A stretch of DNA of 64,000 nucleotides from Sepiola atlantica (Eukaryota > Mollusca > Cephalopoda > Sepiida > Sepiolidae), in NCBI GenBank assembly GCA_963556195.1, contig OY744531.1, forward strand, positions 51,540,700-51,604,699, read 5' to 3'. Numbering within the stretch: the first letter of the stretch is position 1; every line of letters starts with the position of its first letter. Below are positions 32,747 through 43,275 of the stretch, one piece after another. Under the pieces are notes generated by a model. That model saw nothing but the letters and a program-made list of their open reading frames with translations, ran no database searches and was not told where the DNA came from. The translations under genes and the position numbers were made by a program.

Positions 32747-32750
<4 letters not shown>
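31746..32750. other. AT-rich stretch, nothing recognised
   Basis: The hydrophobic open frame at 32463-32729 is T-rich chance sequence with no supporting context. Confidence 0.5.

Positions 32751-32751
<1 letters not shown>

Positions 32752-32834
<83 letters not shown>
32752..32834. repeat. (TC)n(TA)n microsatellite
   Basis: TC run followed by TA run. Confidence 0.95.
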
Positions 32835-32838
<4 letters not shown>

Positions 32839-33263
32839 AGCAATGTAAAATAGACAAACAAATGCCTTTGGAGACCACGTTCTGAGATGCAATATTTTAC
32901 ATCATTGTATAGATCATTTAAATGTTTTGTTTTTTAAACTTTTTTCTTATTAATTTCAAATAATGAAGTATTCTGCTTCGGAGAAATATAGTCCGAATAA
33001 ATTAAAGGCAATACCTTAGTTTTTCAGTGATGGTATCGCATCTCTTCGATGTTATCGGAGCGATGTTCAAACGTGGTCGCAGGGTAATGAAATGGTAACG
33101 TTTTGCTTTTAAAATTTGAACTTAAACGCGTGTGACAGCGTATGTGCGTAATGATATGAATGTTCTTGAAGCATACATATTATTTCATGTAGCCACATAA
33201 CATTTTATAAAGATATATAATATATTATGTATCGATTTTCAATACGTAAGAAGAGATCGGTAG

Positions 33264-33412
33264 AAATTTATGAAAATATATATATCGCAATCAAGCTACA
33301 CAGCAGCTTCCGCGTTTCATCCCCATAGGAAATCGCCAAGCTGACGATTCCATATGGGGATGAAACGCGGAATCCTCTGTGTAGCTTCATTTGCATACAT
33401 ATATTTTCATAA
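33264..33412. mobile_element. Foldback element, family D, with hammerhead in right arm
   Basis: Arms 33264-33334 and 33340-33412 are imperfect inverted copies (GAAAATATATAT, AAGCTACACAG, CCGCGTTTCATCCCC). It is nearly loop-free. The same sequence occurs once, not inverted, at 51500-51580 at the end of PLE-D, which identifies the source of the arms. Confidence 0.8.
33338..33388 (+). ncRNA. Hammerhead-like motif, family D (N7=C)
   Basis: CTGACGA at 33341-33347, stem II TCC/GGA region, GAAA at 33362-33365, stem III ACGC/GTGT (33365-33368 with 33379-33382) and cleavage expected after A33383 (GTA triplet). One base seems missing before the core compared with the 51525 copy, which weakens stem I. 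(TA)n starts at 33419. Confidence 0.55.
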
Positions 33413-33454
33413 CTTTCTTTATATATATATATATATATATACATATATACATAT

Positions 33455-33552
33455 GTATAAGATCAGAATAACATTGGTACCGTCGGTTTCAACTCCGACA
33501 AAGCGGATTATTTTGAAACCAACAGTACTAATGTTGTCCTGATTTTCTGTAA
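33455..33552. mobile_element. Small foldback element, family H
   Basis: GATCAGAATAACATTGGTAC...GTTTCAA and, inverted, TTGAAACCAACAGTACTAAT...CCTGATTTTCTG. Each arm is the 3' half of the family H hammerhead-like site (GAAACCGACGGTAC on the left arm's minus strand). A (TA)n tract flanks the left side. Confidence 0.6.
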
Positions 33553-33596
33553 TGCATATAAATATAAATAAATAAATATTACGCTCTTATCTTTGA

Positions 33597-33598
<2 letters not shown>

Positions 33599-33680
<82 letters not shown>
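33599..33680. repeat. (TA)n(GA)n microsatellite
   Basis: TA run then GA run. Confidence 0.95.
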
Positions 33681-33683
<3 letters not shown>

Positions 33684-33689
33684 ACCTTT

Positions 33690-34120
33690 TAGAATCAGAC
33701 GAGTTCGTCTATCCCTTTTTTGCTCCTCCTATATATCTGTCTATTAGCCTCTAATTTCATAATAGTGGTAGTTTTGTCACCAAAGTCGATGTCATCGCAG
33801 CCCAGAATACTTTTCCTACATCTCGGTTTGAATAAGCCTAATTAGTATAATTCAATTCAATCTTAAGCTCAGCGCCATGTTTGCCCTATCACTAAGCAAA
33901 GCCAAGTAGCTAATCTCTCCATATTGTCAGCAGCTGCACCAAGATCACCTCGCTTGTTTGCATCGCCATTGTCACAGTAGTATATGCGATCACAAAACCA
34001 TCACACAAGTCAACCAATGCATGTAATATTCAAAACCAAATTTATCGAGCAGTTTCTTTTTTCTTCTAAAACCAGGGGCTCACAAATTATTTAGAGCTAT
34101 ATATAATATAGTATACTATA
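33690..34120. other. Stretch without recognised features
   Basis: Moderate GC content but no open frame or repeat match noticed. Confidence 0.5.
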
Positions 34121-34124
<4 letters not shown>

Positions 34125-34178
<54 letters not shown>

Positions 34179-34338
34179 TAAAAAAATCGGATATATATAT
34201 ATTGAAAACTCATGAGTTAAGGACGCAGTATCACTCTATGTTTTTTAACTTTAATAACATCTTATTAATTTCTCATTTTATTATGCCATTCAATTAATAT
34301 ATATATATATATGTATAAATATATATATCCGATTTTCA

Positions 34339-34421
<83 letters not shown>

Positions 34422-34475
34422 CCTTTAACAAAATCTGCTTAATTTCTCATTTTATTATGTCATTCAATTAACATT
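34125..34475. repeat. (TA)n cluster with direct and inverted duplications
   Basis: AAATCGGATATATATATA (about 34185) is inverted at about 34320-34336. A 40-bp block (ATTTCTCATTTTATTATG and neighbours) occurs at about 34262-34300 and again at about 34439-34476 in the same orientation. TA tracts lie at 34125-34175 and 34342-34421. Confidence 0.8.
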
Positions 34476-34588
34476 ATTGCTCTATTAATGCTCTATACAC
34501 TATATTGAGCTTTTTATCCTGATAGTCTACTGGCTAAATATACTATTTATATCTTTAAAGTATTATATTTCTCTATCTCTCTTTGCGT

Positions 34589-34594
34589 GTGTGT

Positions 34595-34671
<77 letters not shown>

Positions 34672-34672
34672 T
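34589..34672. repeat. (TC)n(TA)n microsatellite
   Basis: TC run followed by TA and CA runs. Confidence 0.95.
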
Positions 34673-34679
34673 ATATACG

Positions 34680-35800
34680 TACGCATGTACATGCATACAC
34701 ACTTTGATGTTGATTATGTTGTTTTTGTAGGGTATTTACAAGAAATCGTTCTGAAGATAGTTTTTTGGAATAGAAGTCTTATATTTCTTCAATATCCTGT
34801 TTTGGTATTCTCTAAAACTCTTGAGAACCAAACCTCTGCCCAGTAACCTTGGATTTAACAGATTGAGCATATGACTTTTTTGTGTTTTCTATAACCCATT
34901 TGCAGTGATAGTGGGCAGTTTCGAAGGTGGCTTTGGTTTCAATGAAATCAATTGAAATAGTGGTTTCTTTGAGCAATGGCATGGCTCGCTGTTTAGTCTC
35001 TTAGAATCTTCAGAGGATATAAACGTCTCAGAATTACAATATAAATAATCAGATGTATCGGAGGCGATACAGAACACATTCTTTCTGAAAATGAAATGCA
35101 GAGGAATTTCACAGATAAAAGATCTTAAGCTGCTTCAATCAGCCCTTGAGTATCGATACACTCTGTGATAAAAGGGGACTCCAAGGTATTCATTATTTAA
35201 CTTAATTTAGACAACTGAGCTGTCCTAATAAGTACTTGAGTATCGAAAGGGACCCCTGCTGTCTTTCTGAACTGAAATTTGATCATACTTGAGGCAACTG
35301 CGTAATCAGAGAATCCGAGAGGAGATAGAACAGTAAATGTGCACTGTTCAGGGCAAGTTGCTTTGAATATCCTTGACCGAAGTATAGATGCGCAGAGTGA
35401 GACAAAATTAGACTTATATTTTTTTCATGGGCATTTGGTCTTTTGAACGGACGACTTCTAATTAAGGTCTAGCATCGGAGTATCGTCAATATACAACAAT
35501 ATTTTTTTATTCGTCGCTCAGTACCCATAGCTGAACGACTTGAGAAAACACAAATGCATGTGCAAAAAAACAAATGCAATGGCTACAAAATTCTAAGATT
35601 GCAGTTGTATACTTTCAAGATATTGTAGCAGTCAAATGTTTTGATGTACTATTTTTTATGTAAACAGATAAGTAAGCCCTGCTTAATTTGCCAGTCGGCA
35701 AATAAATGGCTTGGCAGTTTGTTGGACTATTTTTTAAGCGCACCAACACAAGAATTTCCTGTTTCAAACCAATTAGAATTCTGGAGTCGTACGAATCAGC
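34680..35800. other. Stretch without recognised features
   Basis: Minus strand near 34985 has CTGAAGA followed by TCT/AGA and TAAAC, possibly a decayed hammerhead; not convincing. Confidence 0.45.
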
Positions 35801-35809
35801 TATTCTTTG

Positions 35810-36163
35810 ACTGGCAAGAAGGTGCTTGGCCTTTTGGCTAAGATCAAAGTGTAGTATCTATTCCGATGGATACTGCACCCCATAGACTGGTATTGTCTTG
35901 ACCTTCGGGGCTTGATTTACGCCGGTCTATGGGTCTGTCCTGTGCAGTTCTAGGAGGTTAACCTTCCCAGGCTTCGCCTCCCCTCTTTGGGGAGGAGTAA
36001 GTTTATTGCTTACTGCCTGAGGCGCCCCTACCGGGGAATGCCGACCGGACTGCCCAGGAAATTTTTAAACCCCACTTTCCCGACCCGACCTTGGGTCACA
36101 TCTTACTTGTGGGAGTAAGATAAAAGCTGGCCTTGTGCCTAACTCCTGGAGAGGAGTAAATCA
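35810..36163 (+). mobile_element. U2-headed SINE, best-preserved head
   Basis: 35828-35863 matches the 5' part of U2 snRNA (GGCCTTTTGGCTAAGATCAA, an extra A, then GTGTAGTATCT and TTC) with one insertion and one substitution. It includes the GTAGTA branch-point recognition sequence. The body follows: GGTCTATGGGTCTGTCCTG, CTCTTTGGGGAGGAGTAAG, GAGGCGCCCCTACCGGGG, GACTGCCCAGG. It ends with two tails of the form CCTTG(G/T)G(T/C)C...GGAG...TAA. No B box of tRNA type was seen. U2-like head plus unrelated body and copies elsewhere define a SINE, not a U2 gene. Confidence 0.8.
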
Positions 36164-36773
36164 ATGCTCAGCTCACCAGCCCACAATGGAATCTGCTATG
36201 GAATGTGGCGCCTTACATTTTGTGAACTGTACTATTGTCTATCTTTATACTCTTTAATCTCTTTCTAGTTCGACAGAAATAAAAAGGTATGTTTTGTTAC
36301 ATAACAATTCCGTTCTCTGATATTTCTTCTTCGCGTCAGAAGAACATTTCATGTAATTGTTTTTAACATAGAATCAACAGCCTCGTCGGCTTCTACAAAA
36401 ACTGTTTGGTATGCTGGTCTTGGATATCCACCTGTCTTCACTTTATCTGGAGACAAATATATACTAAAATACATGGTACATGATAACACAATCCGTTTTG
36501 ACTCATTCGCCCATAGATCACACAGTACACACAGTCCTGTTACTTTCAAGACAAAATTATATGCTTTCAGACTAACTTATTATTTATTTAATTTATATTT
36601 TATATTTATAAAAATTAATAATGAATTCATCAATTAATTCGGTAATTGCTGTTGTGTCAAATTAAATGAACTGTCAGTTATAATTTAATTTAAGAGATTA
36701 TTAATAGCGTTCTGCATGGATGCTAATTGAAGATGAAACTGATAGAAATATTTACAGAGAACTGAAAAGTACC

Positions 36774-36775
<2 letters not shown>
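36164..36775. other. Stretch without recognised features
   Basis: No motif or open frame of note. Confidence 0.55.

Positions 36776-36778
<3 letters not shown>

Positions 36779-36857
<79 letters not shown>
36779..36857. repeat. (TA)n microsatellite
   Basis: About 78 bp of TA. Confidence 0.95.
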
Positions 36858-37548
36858 CGTTATATATAATAATGTTATAGTTCTTCGTGGTATTGTGACT
36901 GCTATCATTGGGTTTTAAATGATTGCAGGAGTGTTGATGATATTATTGCTCCGCCATTAGATTTGGTTGCTGTAGTGAATACTAAGATTGATTGGTATTT
37001 TTCCAATTGGTTTTCCAATTGGTATAATAATGATTCAATTAGAATTATCTACAATAAGAATTATTTTCATGGTGCCTATATTCCGGCGATCTTATTACTT
37101 CATAATAACGCAAAACTAGTTGATATTTGACGTAGAGGTGTGTAGAGGTGTGTAGAGGTGTGGGTGGTTAAAGATAATTATTGACTTGGAGACTGGTATT
37201 TAATCTTAACGTTATGGCTGATATTATTATTATTATTATTGCATCTATTTCTGATAATTGTCTAATTTTTTTGGCGAAATATGAATAATTAAAAAAAAAT
37301 TGGCGGACGTTCTGAAATGGTCTCGGCATGTCACAGCCTTGGCTGTCTTGCAGCCTGATTTTTCTTTTTTCCCCTCTCTCCCCCCCATCTCCCTCCTGAC
37401 TAAACTGAGGATTTGCAGACGTTATAATTTGAATTTCCGGCCTTCATAGACGATTAAAAAGAACTTAGGGTTAAGCGTTTGTAAGGGGACACAGACAGAT
37501 TGACATGGTTATGATATCTCACCCTCCTTCCTCCTCCCTATATATATA

Positions 37549-37766
37549 TTCCGGTGTAAATCGTACAATCTCCCCCTCTTTCGATATATATATTAAATAT
37601 GTTGTCCACCTTTTCCCCCCTCAATATACGTCTTCCGTTATAAATCGTTCAATTTCCCCCTCTCTCCATACATGTATTAAATATATTGTTACTCTTTTCC
37701 CCTCTCTATATGCCTTCCGTTATAAATCACACAATTTCCTCCTCTCTCTATATGTGTATTGAATAG
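37549..37766. repeat. Tandem repeat, about 83-bp unit, 2.6 copies
   Basis: Units start at 37549, 37633 and 37715, each TTCCG(T/G)T(A/G)TAAATC then AATTTCCCCCTCTC-like then TGTATTAAATAT-like. Imperfect, so old. A plus frame remains open across it by chance. Confidence 0.75.
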
Positions 37767-37883
37767 TGAGTGTGAATTTCTCTTTATTCATTTTCAAACA
37801 TGTAATCTCCTCGTGTTGGGTGCTTGAAAAGGGCGGAAGGGTCAAAATAAATTATTGCACTGGTGATTATGTGTATCCGTGTT

Positions 37884-38100
<217 letters not shown>

Positions 38101-38245
38101 GCTGTGTATTATTATTAAGAGCTGTATTTATAGTTTTATTATTATTTATATATCTATTAATTTACATATATGTGTATATATATCTTTATTCGTTTATTTA
38201 TTATTTATTTATTTTATTTTTTTATTTATTATTATTTTTCATATC

Positions 38246-38248
<3 letters not shown>

Positions 38249-38312
<64 letters not shown>

Positions 38313-38330
38313 GTTATTATTATTATTGTT
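38249..38330. repeat. (ATT)n microsatellite
   Basis: ATT repeats lie between the GIY-YIG region and the left hammerhead of PLE-B. Confidence 0.95.
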
Positions 38331-38344
38331 GTTGTTGTGTATTC

Positions 38345-38925
38345 ATTGTTGAAGACTGATAAGGTGTTAGTACCGGTGGTGAATGCTATTTTATTAATTG
38401 TGGGTTGTAATTCTTTTATGTGTAGGGCTTCGGAGACTTTTAGTCTGTTGCTGCAGTTGTTTTTATGTATGATCTTAGTGTTACTTGTTAATATTTGTCT
38501 TGGTTCGGTTGATTTTATGCTTTTTTATGTGTGGTAATGTGTCGCTGGATGGCACTAGTGTCATTTAAGTGATACGTAAGGAGAGGGTTGTAATGGTTTG
38601 GCCAATATAAGTACTATGTTTGTCTGTTTGGGTCTTGGGGAAACATTCCTCAAATGGGCATTTAAACAAATATAGTACGTTTATTTGGTTTAGGGGGGAG
38701 TTAGTAGTGTTATTATTTTTTATTATTAAGTTAGAAGTTTTGAATTTAGTGTAGTAAATTATTAGTTTTATTTTTTGTTGTTGGTCGGTGGGTTTAGTGT
38801 GTCGGTTTATTATGTTAATTATAGCTTTTTCGTCGAGTTTGTAGTAGCATTTGTTTCATATTGTATAAGGAAAGAGTGTCGTTTTTGTTGTGCTTTTTTG
38901 TCTGATTCTTTTGGTGTAAATGATA
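38345..38925 (-). pseudogene. PLE-B: GIY-YIG endonuclease region
   Basis: The minus frame (about 38830-38590) reads FKCPFEECFPKTQTDKHSTY followed by IGQTITTLSLR. This is the Cys-containing segment and the IGxT form of the GIY-YIG core seen in PLEs. Further on, in another frame, it reads [18 protein letters not shown], the usual PLE C-terminal block. An A/T-rich, Asn-rich linker precedes the nuclease. RT sequence is absent, so this is a truncated element. Frameshifts are present. Confidence 0.8.
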
Positions 38926-39018
38926 AATAAACGAATAAAGATATATACATATATGTAAATTAATAGATATATAACTAATAATAAAACTATAAATACGGCT
39001 CTTACTAATAAGACACAG

Positions 39019-39056
39019 CCTCCTGAAGACGGTCGCGATACCGAAAGCGCTCGAGG
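39019..39056 (+). ncRNA. Hammerhead ribozyme motif, PLE-B right end (N7=A)
   Basis: Stem I CCTC/GAGG (39019-39022 with 39053-39056), core CTGAAGA (39023-39029), one extra C, stem II GGT/ACC (39031-39033 with 39040-39042), GAAA (39043-39046), palindromic stem III AGCGCT and cleavage after C39052. All three helices can form. It is inverted relative to the PLE-B nuclease at 38345-38925. Confidence 0.7.
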
Positions 39057-39195
39057 AATGGCCCACGATACAACGTTAGGTGCCATACTTCACCAATTAA
39101 CACCAGAAAACCGACGAATCGCTCGCCACGTCGAGAAATTAACAAGAAAAATAGCGAAGAAAGAAAACTTCGTGGTCTTCAACGACGCGTGTATA
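39057..39195 (+). pseudogene. PLE-B N-terminal fragment after the right hammerhead
   Basis: The frame reads HDTTLGAILHQLTPENRRIA, RHVEKLTRKIAKKEN, then FVVFNDACI, and enters (TA)n at 39196. It is the fuller version of the fragment at 38029-38072 and parallels CLNENMLPKY at 48903-48960. Confidence 0.6.
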
Positions 39196-39619
39196 ATATA
39201 TATATATATATATATATAAATAGTCAATGTTTCGAATTTGTTTGAAAATATTTTTTAATTCATACAATCGTTTCTGACTATTTGAAACATACACACTATT
39301 GAAAACAACACTCAAGATGTTTTCAAAAAGCTTCATCAGTGAATTTTTACCGTGAAATTAAAGCCCCCTCAACCTCAACAGAACCGTTGATATTTAAAAT
39401 TGTTCTTTTTATTTAACTTATTTGTCCCTTTTAATTTCAGAGACTTTTGAGAATTGTTTTTAGTTAATTTCCTTCTGTGGGTAAACGTCAAACTTGGTAT
39501 TATAAAACACTTGCAATGTCTTATAATACCAGGAACTACAACTTGAATTTTTAAATTTAATTAATTATTTTATTGAGCCGAAACAAGGCATATTGCCACT
39601 GAGACGTAAGGATCGACTG

Positions 39620-40105
39620 TGATTTGGAGACAGATTTAATGGGGGACATCCTAAGTGAGAGTTGTTCAGCAAGACGTTTGTTCACATTACATTTACATTT
39701 TTGCATGTTGGTACAGTCGGAGAAACAGGGAGCTGAAAGAAAATCCCAAAGGCAAGCGGTCCGAGGAAAGAAGCTAGTAACAAGGATAAAGGTTTTCCAG
39801 CGTCTGCGAACTTCTACAGTGAAGGGGTTGGATTTTGCTGCTAGTCGGATTTGTCAGAGGTATTTACGTTTACGGGGTGCAAGTGCAGTAAGTTCATCGG
39901 AGCACATTCCGCGGAAAACAAGCACAAGAATGCAACATTACGGCAACTGGACAGGGGCTGGAACTTGGTAGACAGTGAGGGACTTATTAGGTTAGAGACT
40001 CTTCTTTGTTTCTGTCCGAGGGGGGATAGACTAATTGTTAGTGCACCAGCCCAAATGTGGCAACAATACACGACGCACGGGCGAATATTGGCTTCATAGA
40101 GATGT
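39620..40105 (-). pseudogene. jockey/CR1-like LINE, C-terminal fragment
   Basis: The minus frame reads MLHLYEANIRPCVVYCCHIW, then SNLISPSLSTKFQPLSSCRN, matching the C-terminal part of the LINE at 1645-2364. Below 39860 it is frameshifted. Truncated on both sides. Confidence 0.8.
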
Positions 40106-40584
40106 AGCATACTGGCTGGTAAAAGAAGTTTACTTAATTTATTTGAACTCTGAAATATTTAGGAGATTGAAACTTCAGGTAAACAACACTAAAGTTTACA
40201 GATTCTAAGAATTAGGGTAACTGTTGATTATTTTAAGACCGTCTAATATTACGAGGGTTAAACATAAAGCTGGCACCAAGTGTTTTACGTGACAGTGAAC
40301 ACAATCGTAGGGGGAATAATGGAAGTAAAATATCAAGGGGGAAACCGAGAAAAGCAAGGACAGCAATCTGGAATGAATGATAAGAGAAGCCAATAAATCG
40401 ATTGAGATTAAAAAGAGTTTGAGGATTATGAAACGAAACGAAACGAAACACATTATATGATCGCTATTTTCACAATGTTGTATTTTTTATCGCCTGGAAC
40501 CGGTTTTTGTACAAAAACTGTAATTGTTGTTTTTGAGTTTGTATTTTTGTGGCGTGGTTTGCTTATGTAGTCTTCTTATTTCAG

Positions 40585-40778
40585 TAGCTTCTTTCCAAGA
40601 ACTGCGGACTTGTAGAACTCTCTTCCTGCTGACTGTTTCCTTCTACATATAGCCTTAGTTTTTTCGAGACTAAGGTCAATAGATACCCCCTGTCTTTGGG
40701 TAAATCATTTTTTGTTCTTTTCAGCTCTTTATATCAAGTGGCTTCATGCCTTGTCTGGAGCGACTTCCATTAAAAAAT
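40585..40778 (+). repeat. LINE 3' end, second lineage
   Basis: AGCTTCTTTCCAAGAACTGC, AGACTAAGGTCAATAGATAC, then a block ending TCAAGTGGCTTCATGC. It matches 58535-58725 over about 190 bp, the 3' end of a related LINE. Confidence 0.7.
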
Positions 40779-40784
40779 GTCGTC

Positions 40785-40857
40785 ATCGTCATCATCGTCA
40801 TACTCATCATTGTCGTCATCATCGTATTCATCATCATTGTCATCATCATCGTTGTCG

Positions 40858-40932
<75 letters not shown>
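40785..40932. repeat. (CAT)n microsatellite
   Basis: Trinucleotide array, imperfect on the left and pure on the right. The His, Met and Asp homopolymer frames are artefacts. It starts at the 3' end of the LINE fragment, as tails of such elements often do. Confidence 0.95.
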
Positions 40933-40933
<1 letters not shown>

Positions 40934-41689
40934 ATTTGAGATGACGGTCAACCTTCATAGCCCTTCTGTTGTTTTCAAACACTTTCTACAATCGTTGAGG
41001 CCGAACTTTAGTCCTTGATATTGCAACCTCACTAGCTTCTGTGTTTCTCCTGTGATCTTGGTCCTTCCTATATTCTCCAACAATTCTATTCGCAAACTCG
41101 CCTTCACTGACACATAAATTTTAACCTCATCTTTATTCGGTAAAATTGTATCCCTACGCCCTATGCTACTTCACTGACAAAAGGAAAAATGAGATTCTAG
41201 ATATTTTAGACAACTATATACAACCTGAAAAAGTTGGCGGTAAAAATAATAATAACAAATTTAAAGAATTTAGAGTTTAGAATTAGCGCTCTCTTTCGCT
41301 TATAAGTTTAATGTAAAATGATCACTCACGTTCGGATCACAAGGCGATGATTCTCATTCACGCCAGACAATAAGAGAAAACATTTTTGCATGTGTTTGGC
41401 TGGCGGGGTACCACATCTTGGACATTTTTTAGCCTTAAAAAATTAACATGTAATAAAAAATAAAGTACTTATTTTTCCTCACTTAAAAAGGTAGGTATTA
41501 CGATAAAACTGACCCCCTACATGCTATGCGAATTCATAATTGGAATAGTTAATGTTCCTGATTAAACATTAGTAAAAAAAAATGTCAATGCTAAAAATCA
41601 TAGAAAAACACGTGCAGTCATAAATAAAAACTTATTTTCTCTCTTGGAGAAATGGCCTTATTAGGCGATTTGGTTACACACTGACCAAT

Positions 41690-42060
41690 CAGTTTGCAGG
41701 CGCGTTTATTTCATGAGCCCCAAGAAGGACTACTTCAGCTCCTTTGGGAATCACGGACGATAAAAAAGAGATTCCTGGAAGCTATGAGGAAAGACCCCCC
41801 CCCCTTTCTTTCTCCTATCCATGCCCACTTGACGCCCAAGCATCGACTATCTTCGCCTGAAGATAACTGTTCACAGATTTTCGGTACCCCAAATAACTTT
41901 CTACTTTTTCTTTTCCTCAATTGAACACTGTCAAACTTTTTTCAACCTATACCAAACGGTATAGGTTATTGAATAAACCCTTTCGTTGTTTTTATAAAAA
42001 AGGTTTTGTTCTTCCTTTCGTGCGACGGTTTTCGTTACTTACAAATAATAATACACGCGT
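41690..42060 (+). other. Possible PLE leader fragment
   Basis: CTGAAGA at 41849 followed by CTG/CAG pairing and a GGTACC palindrome, then a frame reading YRLLNKPFRCFYKKGFVLP and FVRRFSLL. This is faintly like the PLE N-terminal pieces after other hammerheads, but GAAA is absent. Speculative. Confidence 0.25.
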
Positions 42061-42103
42061 TGGTCTTAGCACTCTCTACTACGACCAGCACTTATACACT
42101 TCT

Positions 42104-42140
42104 TAACAATATCACTAATCCTTAGGGTTAGTGATATTGT
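42104..42140. repeat. Short perfect hairpin
   Basis: AACAATATCACTAA and TTAGTGATATTGTT flank TCCTTAGGG: 14-bp arms with a 9-base loop. Confidence 0.8.
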
Positions 42141-42221
42141 TACGGTGGCAATAAAATACATAAAAAATAAAGAAAAGAAAAGATGGAAAAGGTGTGTGCG
42201 TTGTGGGTGCAACCGCAACGT

Positions 42222-42310
42222 TAAAATACATTTATAGTTTATAGGATTCTTAAAAGTCAATTTCGCAAAATACATTTATAGTTTATAGGATTCTTAAAAG
42301 TCAATTTCGC
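42222..42310. repeat. 45-bp direct tandem duplication
   Basis: AAATACATTTATAGTTTATA and the next 25 bases occur twice in a row without change. Confidence 0.9.
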
Positions 42311-42380
42311 ACCACAAAACATCCCCACTCCAATCAAAATCCATCCATAATGGATCTCCAAGACATTCTTTATGATCATT

Positions 42381-42720
42381 TATTTATCTTCCTCCCACAA
42401 GATAAGATGTGACACAAGGATTTGAAAAGCCAGCGCCCGAGAAGGTGAGCACTCTGGCCTACAAAAAATGCCTGGGCAGCCCCGCCGGCATTCCCCGGTA
42501 GGGGCGCCTCAGGCAGTAAGCTATAAACTTACTCCTCCCCAAAGAGGGGAGGCAAAGCCTGGGAGAGTGGACCTCCTAGAACTGCACAGGACAAACCCAC
42601 AGACCGCCGTAAATCAAGCCCCGCATGCCAAGACAATACCAGTCTATGAAGTGCAGTACCCATCGGAACAGATACTACACATTGCTCCTGGCCAAAAGGA
42701 TGTTATTGCCAGTCGCGTCT
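42381..42720 (-). mobile_element. U2-headed SINE, head-to-head pair, left copy
   Basis: On the minus strand the head (42699-42666) reads CCTTTTGGCCAGGAGCAATG and TGTAGTATCTGTTC, U2-like. The full body with CTCTTTGGGGAGGAGTAAG and GGGGCTGCCCAGGC follows, then the TTGTGTCACATC tail ending near TAAATA. It is a nearly full-length copy. Confidence 0.8.
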
Positions 42721-42764
42721 CCTTACTGGAACTCTTAATTTAGGGAGGACTTATAAAGTGTACT

Positions 42765-43121
42765 CCCTCGGCAGTTAAATAAAGGATGTCCTTCGAGGCA
42801 CATTAAGAGCACAGTGTAGTATCTGTTCCGATGGATACTACACCTTATAGACCAGTATCGTCTTGGCCTTCGGGGCTTGATGACGCCGGTCTGTGGGTTT
42901 GTTCTGTGCAGTTCTAGAAGGTCCACCCTCCCAGGTTTTGCCTTCTCACCCTTTGAGAAGGGGTTAGTTTATTGCTAATCGCATGAGGCACCCCTACCGG
43001 GGAATGCCGACGGGGCTGCCCAGGCATTTTTTGAAGGTCATAAGTGCTCTTCCTCTAGAGTGCTGACTTATCTAATCCCACTTTCCGACCTTGTGTCACC
43101 TCTGTGGGAGGTAGATAAATA
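42765..43121 (+). mobile_element. U2-headed SINE, head-to-head pair, right copy
   Basis: GTGTAGTATCTGTTCCGATG at 42814-42833, the SINE body, then GACCTTGTGTCACCTC and GGGAGGTAGATAAATA. The upstream part of the head is more diverged than in 35810-36163. It faces away from the copy at 42381-42720; the 45 bp between them is not clearly duplicated. Confidence 0.8.
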
Positions 43122-43195
43122 CCCACAACGCCGTGTGTTGGAGTTATCTTTCACCTAAGATGGAGATACCATAACAACATATAGTTACATGTTCC

Positions 43196-43275
43196 TATTA
43201 ACTTACCTTTTCACAAGGGCAAAGTTAAACACAAGGTCGTTTTTTTATGTGGGGGAAATCCAGCTCTCCCATAAA
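43196..43275 (-). repeat. U2-SINE tail fragment, second body type
   Basis: Minus strand GACCTTGTGTTTAAC and the TTTATGGGAGAG region resemble the tail of 52925-53160. Confidence 0.45.

Noticed and set aside
34960..35010. Decayed hammerhead on the minus strand
   Set aside because: CTGAAGA and a weak TCT/AGA stem are present, but GAAAC is TAAAC and stem III is absent.
35828..35863. Functional U2 snRNA gene
   Set aside because: Only the 5' 36 bases match; the Sm site and 3' stem-loops are replaced by a SINE body seen in other copies.
40712..40982. Poly-His, poly-Met, poly-Ile and poly-Asp frames
   Set aside because: They are the readings of a (CAT)n array; the same applies to poly-Ser/Ile/Val at 45343-45771.
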